A stretch of 64,000 bases of DNA from Promerops cafer (lineage: Eukaryota; Chordata; Aves; Passeriformes; Nectariniidae): contig VZSE01001842.1 in the NCBI GenBank assembly GCA_013398275.1, forward strand, positions 1 to 64,000, written 5' to 3'. Below are positions 50,993 to 64,000 of the stretch, in pieces. The translations under genes were made by a program, and so were the position numbers. Numbering within the stretch: the stretch's first letter is position 1; each line of letters begins with the position of its first letter. The notes under the pieces were generated by a model. It was not told the origin of the DNA and ran no database searches. It saw nothing but the letters and a program-made list of their open reading frames with translations.

Positions 50993-53469
50993 ACTGTCAG
51001 TGTTTGTCATCTGTTGAAAAAAATTGTTTCTCTTGTATCTGTACAACAGAGAAACTCAATTACTGAACTCCAAACTTTGGAATTTGGGCAGGAGAAGCTT
51101 TGATTATATCAACCTTCACTGTACTCACGTGAGTCTCTCCAGATGTCATGTGTGAGTTTAGAATAATGAATCAGCCATTGTCCCATTCTGTCCAACCAGT
51201 TGTCCTATTATGCTTATTTTTTTTCTTTAGTGCCTGTGCTAAGTCTGGAAGAAAATATGCAAAATCCAATCTGCATCTTGCAAACCTTTAACCTGATGTA
51301 TTTGACTTTTTCAGGAGACAGACTTCATCCTTTTTAACTGAGTGTTTTATTTCAATAAAAAAGCATTCATGCAGGTGCCTTTCCTCTCTTCCTGACCTTT
51401 TCTTTAATGGTGGTCTTTCCCTGAGGAAAAGTGTTTCATGTGGGTCTAGAGTTAGTAACATGTGCCAAAGCAGAGAAGAAAAATAGCTAATGCATGACCC
51501 AAAGAGGGAAAATAAAAAAACAGACTATACAGTATGTACCACAGCTGCCTTCTCTCACATGCTGTGATAAAAGACAATGTGGCAGATATTTTTCTAAAAT
51601 AAGAAATCTGCTCCAATCCAATGAAGAATAGTAGCAGCAATTAAAGATTTTGTGTCCTAGTTGTTTTGGAAACAAAAAGATGGCCAGACAAAGCTGGCAG
51701 CATGTGGTGCTAGCATGTGTGAATGTGAGCAGCACTGCTGCCTCAGTGCTGTCCTTTGCTGGGATCCTGGCTGGGAGGCTTTTAGTACCTGGTGGGACTT
51801 GCATTGGGCATACCAGTACTTTTTCCTGCCAGGACAACTTTGGATTTGACTTCTGACCAGGATACTTTTATTCACCTATAATCTCTATCCCTTCAGGGCC
51901 ACAGAAGCATGTCCTGCTTGCCCAGTGCTGCTCAGCTGCCAGGCAACAGCTGCAGTGTGGCTCTGCCCGTGGCAGTGCTGTGCAGGTGAAATATCTCACA
52001 GGAGTGGGCTTCTGGAAGAAATAACCCACCTGCCTGTCCAAGCAGGACTAGGCCTTTTGTTTATGTGTCTGATCCTTTCTGCCCTGATTCTAGGAGTAGT
52101 TAAAATCTCAAAATGACGGTGCAGGAGGAACTGGCTGGAGCTTTTGCCCTGCAGGAGAATCTGACAGCAGCTCAGGGACAGCCTAGGCTGACCTGGCTCT
52201 GCCTGTTCTGTCCATCCTGCCCTGGCTGGTGCTCCCACCTACTGCTGGCCCTACAGTGAACTGATTCAGCAGTGTAAACAAGCAGAACACTGTTGATTTT
52301 GTTGTTTGGTTTGGTTTTAAGTCAGTTTTCCCCTGGTCTTTCTCCTCACAAAAGCTCACTGCAGGGTGGAATAAGCATAGGCAGACAAAGGGGGAGAGAA
52401 GGAGCCGGTGCCTGGGGAGTCAAGGAGAGAGGAGGGACTGCAAGGGCCATGATATAAATTTGCCTCTCCATAATGTCCTCCTGTAGAAGCAGTTGAAGAG
52501 CCCTTGTGGCTTGCTCGTGGTGCAAGTGAATCAATTCTTGCAAGCTTACTGCAGCAACCTCAGGTCAGGAAATTCCCTTGGTGTAAACAAATTCGTCTGT
52601 TGCAAGTCATGGTGAAGCTTGACTTAATTCAGCGTGGGTCATTCTCGAATGTGGGATTTAAAACTTATTTCTTGCAGGCTTTTTAAAGATTAGACGGTGT
52701 CTAATTGCATCTTGGCAGAGACAGCAGGTCTAATACATTGAGAAACATATGTCTTGGACAGGTTGATGCTTCCTTTCAGGATAGTTGTTTTTGAAGTAGT
52801 AGCAGATGGAAGTCCTTCCACCTTTTCTACGCACTGACTAACTTTGAGAAGAGCAGATAAACTGGCAGCAGAGAAAAGCAATTCTTAAAAAAAATTTACA
52901 GAGATCTGTATGGCTTTAACTTTATTTATTTAAGCTTTCAGAGTGAGAAGCCTGGCTTTAGATTTACTGAAAACTTCTGAAGCTCAGTTGGAGAACCAAA
53001 TATGATCAGGTCCTGGTTCCAATATTTCCACTTTTCTGGCTGGCTTTTCTTAGCAGCATCCAAATTAGTGACTAAATAAAACCCTTCAGTCTGCTGATGA
53101 CAACAAAAAATCTGTGATTCAGACCAAAACATCTTGATCATGAACTTGGCAGTGCTAACCTTGAAGAGCAGAAATGCAGACCATCAATCTGATACTTCAG
53201 TACTGTAAAGAGTTGCTTTGAAAAGGTCATTGTGTTGCTGTCCCATCAGTTTTACTCAGTAAATTTTACCCTTCAATGAAACTAAATTTTATTTTTTGGC
53301 TTTGGGATAAGAAAAGGTTAGGTCTTGAACTGGGGGGCAGAGATGATAATGTTTGTATCTAGGATAAAGATGCTGAAAGATGTTCTCTGTGCTGAATTAT
53401 CTGTCGAGCTCCTATAACCTTGGTCTTTTAATCAGAACATTTTCAAAGTCTTTGGGATTGTCAAAGTGT

Positions 53470-53560
53470 GTGGGTGTTTTTGTTTGGTTGGTTTGGTTTT
53501 GGCTTTTGTGGTTTGGGGGTTTTGTTGTTTCCTTTCATTTTTTAATTTGTTATTTCTGCT
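53470..53560 (+). repeat. T/G-rich low-complexity tract
   Basis: The sense strand consists almost wholly of TTTG, TGGTTT and TTTTGG-like words over about 90 bases. In the transcript it would be a U/G-rich stretch of the kind bound by CELF- or TIA-type splicing factors, but no nearby exon is known. Confidence 0.75.
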
Positions 53561-54535
53561 TTCTGAATTAATTTTTGGTTGCTGATTAGGTGGCTGCCTG
53601 AGAATGTCTGACTACAGCACGCCTATTTCTATTTTAAAGTGTACTGTGTGAAATAGGAAATACAAAAGGAAGTTTCTGGATTTATGTGTTTAGGCTTCAG
53701 CTGTGTGTCCTGTTTGTTTTGTTGTAAATGGCAGTACTGAAAACTGTACTCACTGAAAAGTGAGTTTCACTTTCTCAACAGTGGAATTAAATAGTGCTTA
53801 TTCTTTGGAGAAGACATCTATGAGAAAGGTACACTACAACACTTGTTATAATATATTAGGAGTGTTTACTAAGATTTATGTCAAAACAAGTTTTTCCTGA
53901 TGATTCTGAATTGGAATAGTGGTCTGCAAAATATTATGCACAATTCTAATTTCAAACAGAATTTTAGTGACTTAAAGCTACTACTGAAAGAAGGCTAAAT
54001 GCCAAAGCAAAAAATATATAAGGTGATTTTTTTAATATACAGTTATACTTATAGCAGTTATACTTGTACAATGTGTAATTGATATGAAATGGTACTTTTG
54101 AAATGTAAACCTTGAGACAATTTCAAGACAGGCATTCAGTGTGAAATTCATTTGGTTTAATTTCACTTAACTGTAAATGTAATATTATCACACACTTGAG
54201 TTACCTAAACATACAATATGTTGAAACTTCCATTTTCTGTTTGTTCTGCAAACTGGTGAATCAGGACAGGAATAGGATGTGGTTGGCAAAACCACTCCAT
54301 GTTGTCTGTATCTGGAGATCTTGGCAGCAGCACGGGTACCTCTGAAACAGCCTAATCCTGCCCCAGAGCAGGTACCTGTTGAGAGAGGTGCTGTCAGTGT
54401 GGTGTGGGTCTGGGGACCAGCAGAGCTACTGACCTATGTGGTCATTTGCCCATTCCTCAGAGTATTGGTGTTCCCCTGAAGGTCTTTTAGGAAAAGACCC
54501 TTACTGCGTGGGAACTGTGCTGCCACTGTGATCCT

Positions 54536-54564
54536 ATTAAGGTACTGATGTTCAGTACCTTAAT
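54536..54564. repeat. Perfect hairpin: 13-bp arms, 3-nt loop
   Basis: The arms ATTAAGGTACTGA and TCAGTACCTTAAT are exact reverse complements separated by TGT. A perfect 13-bp stem with a short loop is not expected by chance in 64 kb. It lies deep in intron 3 with no gene next to it. It is too short for a typical pre-miRNA and has no visible element body around it. Confidence 0.9.
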
Positions 54565-55756
54565 TATTGGATATAGCCTTCCTGTTAATTGGTCACCGTG
54601 TAGGAGAAATGTGTTTGCATTCCTGTAACTGCTCCTTAACTCCCAGCCCGGGGGAATCCCAGCAGCTTCTGATGCAGAGAGGAGCAGCCCTGCTCACCTG
54701 CCTTCCTCTTTTCATCTGCTTCCTCTCTGCTGGCTTTGTTCAGCCACATAATCCAGCCAACAAATTAACAAAAATTCAATTTGCTGAGACGATTTTCTGC
54801 TCTTTTGTTGAAATATCTATTTAGGGAGCAAACAGATGCAAATGTTTGAGGTAAATGTCAGGGGAGGTGAGAATGCAGGAAGGTGGACTTTTGTGATAGG
54901 GTGACAAACTGCATCTTGACCAGCATTACCTCCTGAAGCTAAATCTGAAAACCCAGCAAAGGTGTGACCATATATTACAGCTCTCAAAAACACTGCCAGT
55001 GTCAGAATTTTCTGCCACATGTTGACACCTCCTGAATGTTCCCAATTTGGCTGGTTTTGTACCTGCACTCAAAATCAACTGTGCAAGGTGACATGGCTTA
55101 AACCAAATAAATCAAAAATACTTCTTGAAATATTGTTCCCACCACTGTCAGTTTCTTTGCTCTGTTTTTTGACAGATCCACCCTAGGAATATTGTGTTTG
55201 CAGCAGCAATGGAATTGGTGCAGATAAGGGAACCATAACCGGTAGCGTGCTCTTTCCTTCTCATGCCACAATGTCTCTGTGCATTCAGGATGAAGGATAC
55301 TTAGATGAGTTTCTTGTGTACTGCAGAGTACACTTCAGGTGGAGCAAAATCAAAAGGAAAAAAAATCAGAGCATCCTTCTGTAAGGAAAATTGAATTCTT
55401 GAAGTGTAAAATTTTCTAATGGCATCACAAAACCTTGTCTGACATGGCTACAGTCTTTGGACCCCACTAAGGGAAGCTAAAGAAATGATAGGTGAAGAAT
55501 GGTGCATGTATGGATTGCAGCTGAGCTGGCCACCCTCCCATGGAAAGGTCAGGAAGAGGAAGAGACTCTCACTCAACTGTTTTTAGTGGCAAGTTGTGAT
55601 CTTTTTTTATTTGGAATTCTGGAATACTAGCAGTAGACCTAGCAAAGATACATAAGTGAGTGAATCGCAGCAAACAGGTCAAAGGTACATGATGAAGCAC
55701 TAAAAGGAAAGTATGGCATATGGAAGGATGTGTCTTAGAGGAGGGGAAGATTGCCT

Positions 55757-55830
55757 AAAAATAAAAATATGTAAATAAAAATAAATATACATATGCACGT
55801 GTGTGTATATGTGTACACACACAGACACAT
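55757..55830. repeat. A-rich patch followed by (TG)n/(CA)n microsatellite
   Basis: AAATAAAAATA-type sequence is followed by GTGTGTGTA, then TACACACAC, so the TG and CA halves form a low-complexity inverted repeat. Confidence 0.8.
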
Positions 55831-57376
55831 TTCTTCTTTGAAAACTGTACTGTATTGTGATAGAAACTTCCTACAGAAAATATTTGGCTTCTCTGTCTTC
55901 TCCCTATGCTGGAGAAACCATGCATGTTTTGTTTTGGGTCATATTTAATATCTGTAGTCTCTGGAAATAATGCGTTACTTTCAAATGCGATAATGTGTTA
56001 CTTTTAAAGGCTATGTGTGTTTTATTCCTCATGTCTGGATTCCTGGATCATGTTTTCATTGCAGATTCTTTCCTTGCTAAACTAGTCTGTTGTATCATGG
56101 AAATCCTTAAGTAACAAGGACAGATTCGGTGAAAGCAGATGTCAAAATATTAAAATTTCTCATGGGGTAGAAACAGCCCATCCCACACAGACAGCATGTT
56201 TAATCTATTGTTGGCATAGTCTCCCACGCAATTCCTTCCCATCTCTTTCTCTTCATCAGGTTCTCAGTGACCAGAGACTGGCTTTCAGAAAACACTCTAA
56301 TCCAGAGTGGCCTGAAAGAGGCACATGGTCTGACTCTGGGGGATGTCCTGTACAGGGCTGAGTTGGGCTCGATCCTTGTGGGTCACTTCCAGCTCAGTAT
56401 GTTGTGTGATTTGGAGATACTTGTGTGCAGCGTGGATTTTTGTTGGGAGAGGCAGTTGCTCCCCAGATCTGCAGACATTACTCCTGGTGTCCTGCACGCC
56501 GCTGGAATTTACTGAAACAAATTCTCAAGTGCTGGAGTCTGCATTTTCTTCATTTCTATTGTGTCCTTTTTGCGGGAGTTGGAAGCATTTAGTCTTTTTA
56601 TGTACCTTATCTCCTCAAGATAGTGTGGTGAAAAAGCACAGTGCAAACTTAGTTATTCATGTGATGATAAAATTGTTATGAGATCGGGCCAGTCAATTGA
56701 TGAGCAGTAAACACAGGCTTTTCAATTCTAGAATACTTGAGTGCTTGGCTCCTTTTGTAATGTTAATGCGTTGAATGCGACATGAGAGGACACTTTTGTG
56801 TATGTGCATGTCTTAGGCTTGTCTGGAGTGACGGAAATTCCTTCTGGTGGCACCAAGCAGCTCCGCTGTGAACCTGGAGCCTTTGACATTAATGCCGTGG
56901 CAAACTGTCCACTGTCACTTGCATTGCCTCGAGCACCTCGACGCGGCTCCTGGAGCTGTGGTGAGGGACACAGAGGGAGCTAGCCGTGATTCTGGGATTC
57001 TGCTCTCCAGATAACTGCAAAAATTGGGCTGGCACCCCGAAATTGTGTGTAAAGGTGAGCGCTGTGCAGTGCCTGGCCAGCGGGTACACAGCTATGTGTG
57101 ACACAGGAATGGTTCCTTGTACGACAGCCACAGACTAATGGAATGTGGCTGGAAAGCACAGGGAGTGTGTGGGTGGGTTATGGAGGTGGTGTTTTTACCA
57201 CTGGTCCTGACTAGTCTGTCTTACGCTTTCCTAAAGCAGCATAAATTTTTGTTTTCTGGTTTATGTTAGCAAAGGTTCACATAAATTATGCATGTGTGGA
57301 TGTTCTGTCATAAAATCATAATAAAAAAAACACAACAGCAAAATCAACAGCAAAGTCCTGCATTCTCTGTTAATGC

Positions 57377-57417
57377 TTTTACATTCTAACTCGTAATTCC
57401 CAAGCTAGAATGTAAAA
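57377..57417. repeat. Perfect 12-bp inverted repeat, 17-nt spacer
   Basis: TTTTACATTCTA at 57377-57388 is the reverse complement of TAGAATGTAAAA at 57406-57417. Pairing does not extend well outside the arms, so the stem is shorter than a usual microRNA precursor. Confidence 0.9.
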
Positions 57418-60400
57418 TCGAATTATTTCTCAGCTTAGGGAAATTTTCTTGTTTAAAAAAGAAGAGGGAAAAAAAGGCGAAGTCCCAAACAGTGCTATTG
57501 CCTTTAAGTGATGGCATGGAAGAAGATTATGGGATGCTTTGCAGTCAGCAAATCTCTTTTGATCTGGTTTGAATGCTCCTCACCTGACCAAAAGCGCATA
57601 ATGTGTGTGTGTCTGCATTACTATTGATCCTAATTTCCGGGCAGTGCCACATAATGGCTTTTTCTCCTTTGGAGACAGGCCTGGGCTGACTTTCCCAGCC
57701 GTGCCAGTGTCATCTGTCCCTGAAATGTCCTCCACCGCGGCAGTCACCGCTTCTCCCCAGAGCACCGCGCCGCTGGCGTTAGCATTGCTCACCGCTCTTG
57801 GCTTCTTCCTTGACACAGCTCCTTAATGAAACACCTGATGAGTCAGTGTTAACTAATCTCACTTGGGTGTATGGCTGTCACCTCCCTGCGGAGGTTCTGT
57901 CTGTGTCTTGAGAATGCCGTGAACTAAAGAGAGACGGTTTGCATTCAGCTGCAGCTTCTTTCTCCACATAATTTTAGAATTCGGTACCTGTAGGGGTAGC
58001 AAATTGGAAGTGAAACTGGCACAAGCAGAAGGAAATGTGTGTGTCTCTTGCTCCCTTAGGCAGCACTTTTACATAAGAGGGACACTTCAGAGATGCATAT
58101 TGAAATTTATTTCATCTTTCTGCCCCATTAAACAAGCAATTGGTTTTCAACAGCAGCTCGCAGAAGAATCTGAGTCAAAGCAGGATGATTAACTGGAGGA
58201 CAGCCAGCTTGGCCATTGTTTGTCCTCTCCTGTTTAATACTCAGTGTACAGTGATACACACATTAGAGTCTTCAAAATCCTCCCTTTGAGAGACAATACA
58301 GTAAATTAATCTGTTGAGAAATTGCTGAGATTCTAGCCTCCCTACCAACATTTTCATTTAACCATGTTGAATACTGCTAGCTAGAGTTGCTCAACTCAAT
58401 GACTCACAGCAAAACACTGTAAAACATTATTTTTGCTTTTTTGCATTTCCTATCTATAAATGAGTGGTTTGGAGTTCAGCTGGGTTGAATATACTGAGGT
58501 GAGACTTAATTCCTGTCAGCTGGTAACAACTATTCTTCATTCAAACACAGAATATACTCTGCTTTCACTCCCAAAACTGGGTGATTTTTGCATGTACATA
58601 CCAGCAACCCCAAAACTACAATGTCTTGAGGGCACATGTGCCCATCCCTATTCTGAATATCTGAGTTTCGGGTGTACTAGTGACTAACCTGATTTTAGAA
58701 AGGCAAGGATGTTAAGGAGTGTCTCTTCAAACTCCAACAGGCCTAATCTCTTATGTCCCAGTATTTGCCATCCCAATTATCTTAAAGGAAATATAGATGT
58801 ACTTAAAAGCCCTTATTCATTGTCATGGTCCCTCTTTTGGTTTGTTGGTCAGCGAAGCAAACATACTCTATTCTTACAGGTGCTGACAGGAGAGAAGATA
58901 GAAAGATGAAGGAAAATGCTACTGCTAGGTATACTGTGCCTCTTAGCCAATTTAAACCACCATTTTCATCAATTTGCCTTGAACAAATTAGAAAATATAA
59001 CTGTTGCTATCTACAGGGAAGGGGAAGTGAATCTATAAATTGAAGTTCAAGGTTATTGGAGCTCTTATCTGTTATAATATAGGTATATGTCTCTGAGCTG
59101 CTGAATATTTTTATTGCTGCTGGTTTAATAATTAATCTACCCTTTGGAAGCTGCAGGCTTCTTGCCTAGGATTAATGCACTCTTAACATCCCCATGTCTA
59201 CCACCTTGTCCTGAAAGCTAAGTGGTACCACAAGAATCTGCTGCAGGGGGCTTGTTCCATCTTTGATCGTGTGTTTGTATGTCTTCATGAAAGCATTTTT
59301 AATCCCTCTCTGCTGCCAGGTTCAGACATAAAATCTTCAGTGCCATTCTACAAATCTCTTCTAGATTAGCTTGGAGGGCTGATGCATTAGCAACTAGCAA
59401 TGGTAAATGGCAGCTTACTCTGAACTAGGCTATGAAAGGGCTGTTGGATGTCTGTCTCCAGCTAGGAGTGGGGAAATGCGTGCCTTTAAACACAAATCTT
59501 GCTGCCTATGGGATAAACTCCTTCCCTCGTGTCAATGACTGAGTCAGTTCAGGGCCTTTCCGTGCTTTCTCTCAAGGGAGAGACCTTGCTTGGTGAGATG
59601 TTACTCAGATCTGTCAGCAGGCACTGCAGTTCTTTGGTGCCTGTGTGCTTTGTATTTTCCCTATCCTGTTGTCTTGGTGTAGAAAAGTGCTGAATTAGAA
59701 TATAATGTCTGCCACAGTGAAAGTGGGGTGAAGCAGGATGCTCACTCAGCTGCTCCCATTTGCTTGTGAAGATCCCATTAGGTCTCCTGATGGCCTTCTC
59801 TGAAATGAGGAGCCCTTGCATTCATCAGGTGGGAGAATCAATACTGTGTGCCATGCTCTGCCCTGCTCACCATTCTGATTTCTGTTAAATGTAAGTGATG
59901 CCTGCCATGGATTGCATGTTGTGCATGCTCCAATGAGTCATTCAGGAGGAAGAATCTCCATCTGTGAGTTGAGCATCATGCTAGGCAGGATGGGATGAAG
60001 GAAAATGTCTTTTATCCTTTAAGGCATGTTTGATGTATTTCTGATCACTGTGATAAAGGGAGGAAGAGAAGTGAGGCTGGGATGTGGGATAACAGAAGTG
60101 TGGAGAGCAACAGAGGCAACACATTAGTCTCAAGATAGCTTTTGTGCTTCTAAGAAGGAAGTGTTTTGTTGAAGGCAATTGCTTTGGGGCAGCCAGTTAT
60201 GCAAGCCCTCCTAACGATGAACGGAGGGATATCTCTGTGGGAGAGTGGATGAAGCAGAAGGAATGAAACTAGGAGCTGCTGAAGCTGCCTCTGTGCACTG
60301 GGGAGAGGGAAGGACAAGGAAACTTAGGATAGAAACAAGTAATAACAGGATTCTGACTCCATCATGTATTTCTGAAACACTGAAAAGAGAGATGAAAATG

Positions 60401-61497
60401 TGGAGTCCTGATTTCTAACAAGATTTGTTTCCAGCTAGTACATGGAGCAACTTAGTGGCCAATATAAGCCTTTTGGATAGATCCCTTTCCTGTTGTGTTT
60501 GCACTTGATTTTTTCATATATGCAGAGCTTGAATTCTGAAGGTCTCTTCAGCACCCCCAATTGCATCTGAGCAGAATCTTCCTTGGTGGCTGGTGGTTTT
60601 TTCCCTATTTGTAGCAGCAGCAGCCCATGCAGTTGAGAGCGCATGATGTTTACCTTCATGGCTGGAGCCACGGTTTTAATCCAAGTTTCCAGAGGCAAAA
60701 GCTATGTTTTTCTGCCTCATTGAACAGTTTTTAAGTCAGTTAGGGCTTTCTTCAGTCTCCAAACAACATCATGTAGGTTGTCTAGAAGTAATAGAACAGC
60801 ATGGTAGTGCTGCCCAGCCTCGCTGGTGGGCAGTTTTTCAGTTAAACCAGGCCTGTGCTGCTTTGTTCCCTGCGGAGCTGCTGTAACTGCACACACAAGG
60901 AGCACTGGCTACAATTGGTGGCTGAGAGAAACACTGGTACTATTTTTCAATCTGGAGTGCTTCTTTCCTTGTTTCTGTCAGTCTGCAGCAGAATATCCAC
61001 CACTAATGCAAGGGTGCCCCATCAGAACAAAGTCATCGCCATTCCGATGGCAATCATAGAAATACAATATTCTTAGTTTTGTTATAACTGTGGTTGAACA
61101 CACAAATTTCTAGATTTGCAATGTTATACAATTTAGCTTGGTCGGTTGCTGTAGCAGTGACACTTTAAGTCATCAGAAATACTGCTTTTTTGTTGTAAAG
61201 CCATATGGATTTTACATTATAAACAGTGATTACTGTTAAACAGTATTAAACAGCAATTTCATTCTCTGAAATTTAGCTTTCTGTAAGGTAAAGTTGTATA
61301 AAAGGAGAACAAAGCCCTAATAGCTCACCATTTAGTTGTGTTGGTGATGTGAGTTTCTTAGCACAGGCTCAAGTACTCTTCCTTCCAGGAGCTGAAGAGG
61401 ATGACTTTGTGCTGGGATTAGACACAGCTTCTATTACGGAGCCAGCTCTGTGTACAGCATCCACAGATTCTCAAGAGGTTTGTTTTGAAACAACAAA

Positions 61498-61513
61498 TTT
61501 TTTTTTTTTTTTT
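61498..61513. repeat. Poly-T run, 16 nt
   Basis: A T run in intron 3 with no associated element recognised. Confidence 0.85.
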
Positions 61514-64000
61514 AATACTGCCCTGGCAGTAGCCCATCTGCATTGTAGGGGTAATAAGGATGACCCCTCTTGCTTCCCTTCACATTAGAGACTTTATCCA
61601 TTCTCCCTGTCTACTCCACATGCACCACACAACTTAGTATTGTCTGTAATTAGTATTTGAGCTGTTCTCAGCTTATAGCTATTTATTTGTCTTGGAAACT
61701 GGCCAGTGTTTTCCATGGGATTACTCCTCTTTGTTACAGTTGTTATAGTCAGGATGGTTTAGGCAAAGCAATACAACGGTTGGATTTGGGGCACCAAAGG
61801 CTAACTCAGGTCTCAGAAACCTTGGTTTGCAGCCCAGAAGTGCACGCTGCCCCATCCGTGGCAGATAGTAAGTGCTGTCTCTTGCACATATGCAACTAAT
61901 ATTTTGTCTTCCTGGAAAACATGAGGATTTTACTAGCAGGGATCAGTGCTGGTTTGTGATTACAGAGCGTGCTGTAGGAGATGATTGTATTAATTTTTGG
62001 TTAACTGACAGCAGAACAGAGTAAAGCAAGATTTTGCCTGGTGGAAGGGCAAAGCTAGCACTGAAGGATTACTTTCAGTGGTCTGGAAATGCCTACTTTA
62101 TGGACATGGGACAACATTTTCTCAGTAAGAGTGTGGGCAGACCTAACTAAGCAGTTCTCCCTGGACAATGTTTGTTCCTCAGGTCACTGCAGTGGTTGTT
62201 TCGATCAGGTTTCTCACTTGTATTGAAACTGTCTCAGAGTGCCGTGAGTGCAGGTGTCAAACTTTGTCCCTAGGCAATGGTTTTGTTTATTTGAAGACAA
62301 AGGAGTCCAAGAAGCCAAGTTAACTTAATGTGGACTTCACCCATGAGGTTTCTGCTGCTTTTATTTTCTTTTCCCATAGCAAAAGCTGGTGAAGTATAGA
62401 AAGAAGTCCCCGTGACCTCCTAATTGAATAAAATGAGACTGCTAATTATGTCTGGGAGGATTGTTAGATTGTCATCAATATTTCTCATCGCATTTAGGCC
62501 CACAGACTTTCTTTTTTAAGAATAGAAGAATTCAGGGTGGATATCACTGCAGTCTATAGACTTTACTCGTTATTTTCTTTTTTTGTGTGTTTCTGCATGG
62601 ATTTATTTGGGAAGGTTAATTGCTGGGTGAAACTATCTGCCTTGACAATCAATGGCTCTGGGCAAGCAAAGGGTTATAATTTTATCATCCCACAAATGAG
62701 ACTTGAAAGGTTTGCCTTATCTTTGCTTCCCTTGCCCTCTGTACACAGGCAGGAAGAGATGCTGCCGTTTGGGTGGTGCCTGCTTGTTCCCTGCCCCCAG
62801 AGGAGTGGGAGGTCTCTGAAAAGCAGCACCACAGAGCCCATGGTACCGTGAAGGCCCTTCTTGCTGTGTTACAGCTTTTCAGCAATCCTGTTCAAGAATG
62901 CAGAGAGGGGAGGAAAGTGCCGTCCGTGCTTTGTGGGTATTTTGCTCAAACCGAGCTGGGGGGAGGAGGAGACAGCTCGATCCAGATTGCCTGTTGTTCA
63001 CTCTCATCTGGCTGCATTCCTCTGCTTTCCTACCCCCTCGAGCCTCTCCCTAACCTCCTGGCAGTCATATTCCATGGCATGCTCTTTTCACCCCATTTCA
63101 GACCGTGCAGCAGTAGCACAAGGGAGCCTTTGTTTAGCTGGAGTGCTGTATCTGAATGCTGTGAAAAGCATTGTGGCAGCTGCCTATGTTAGAGACTGTG
63201 CTTGGGGATGTCTCGGAGGGGACCTGTGTGGCCAGCACCCTCTGAGCTGAGCAGCAGAGCTGTAGGGAGGCTTTAGGGGTACAGGAAGGATGCTGTAATG
63301 TGAACTGCATGGAAACACACTGGCTGTCAGTGACATGGGGGTGTTTCTGCAGAGCAGCTTCTCTGTGTTGATGTCACAGCAAAGCAGGTCTAAGGATATC
63401 CATGAAATGGAAAAAACCTCTTTGACATCTGACCAGTGTACAGAGGCCAGAGAGAGCTGTGGTGGCAGCTGCATCATCCGCTTGTAGAAGGAATACCAGT
63501 TCTTGGGGAACTTCTCAGGTCTGCCAGCAAGGTGTTTTCCTTCACTGCCCAGCTCTTTGGCCATGCCGTGTCCTACAGCCAGCCTGTGTCCGTATTATTG
63601 TGGCCCAGCATTCTGTACCAAAAGCCATCAAGAAGATCTGTCCTGGGGAGGCCACTGGCACTACAAGAAGCCCTATTTTGAGTCAGCGTGTTGATGCTGT
63701 GCTGCAAGTGCATCTTGTTCAAAGGCTGTACTAATTATAAATTGGTCTTGGGAGCTGAGGATAAAAATATCTTTAGTCAGCCTGTCTCTGTAAACAACCT
63801 GTGATGCTATTTGGAAATGTGGTGTAGTTTTCATGTTGCAGGGAATGTGTGTGCTGTGTGTGAAGGACTTCAGCAGCCAAAGTGCAGAGCTTCCTTGTGG
63901 TCAGGCTGACAAATAAAGCAGAAAAGGAATTTCTTTGCATGCTAGAGATGGCAAAGTGGATGTTCATGACATTCTTTTCCACACAGTGAGGGGAGAAATT

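Larger units (their letters stand above)
41367..64000 (+). other. SLC22A23: SLC22A23 intron 3 (partial)
   Basis: From the donor GTGAGT to the right edge I found no sequence resembling exon 4, which should encode the segment after LYALR with TM5, so the intron appears longer than 22.6 kb. Open frames are short and unrecognised; the longest, 192 codons on the minus strand at 44335-44913, is within chance in this GC-richer patch. Notable structures are the inverted repeats at 48894, 54536 and 57377, simple repeats near 50381, 50977 and 55757, and a G/T-rich tract near 53470. Confidence 0.75.

Noticed and set aside
52220..52255. CTCF-like site in intron 3
   Set aside because: The core match needs an inserted base relative to the consensus, too weak to call.
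61389..61477. Candidate cassette exon with a good acceptor and an acidic reading frame
   Set aside because: It would be 89 nt; its start fits the phase of exon 3 but its end would throw exon 4 out of frame. The donor GTTTGT is weak and no SLC22 protein segment matches.

Overview
The window looks like nuclear DNA from a bird, or at least a sauropsid. It is repeat-poor and gene-sparse, and vertebrate splice signals separate widely spaced exons. The interspersed repeats I can support best are two decayed tail fragments of CR1, the LINE family typical of bird genomes. I cannot name the species. I see no prokaryotic features, CRISPR array, rRNA or tRNA.

One gene is clear: the 5' part of SLC22A23 on the + strand, an orphan major-facilitator transporter of the SLC22 organic-ion family. 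Exon 1 (18716-19202) holds the start codon, the cytosolic N-terminus, TM1 and a glycosylated extracellular loop. Exon 2 (35834-35937, 104 nt) holds TM2. Exon 3 (41212-41366, 155 nt) holds the rest of the MFS loop motif, TM3 and TM4. Splice phases match exactly and give about 248 codons, roughly the first third of the protein. I did not find exon 4 by reading, so intron 3 probably runs past the right edge, meaning it is over 22.6 kb long.

Layout: 1 to about 17450 is upstream intergenic DNA with microsatellites, two CR1 fragments and one doubtful integrase-like open frame. About 17450-19250 is a CpG-island promoter, 5' UTR and exon 1; it contains a 152-base assembly gap and a single N at 18795 that breaks the exon 1 frame. 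19203-35833 is intron 1, 35938-41211 is intron 2, and 41367-64000 is the start of intron 3.

Points for a second look: an ATG-TGA start-stop uORF 24 nt upstream of the start codon; a perfect 13-bp hairpin at 54536-54564 and a 12-bp inverted repeat at 57377-57417 in intron 3; an 18-bp palindrome at 48894-48911; long pyrimidine tracts in the promoter; and the lineage-variable sequon-rich loop. I found no convincing new multi-gene system.
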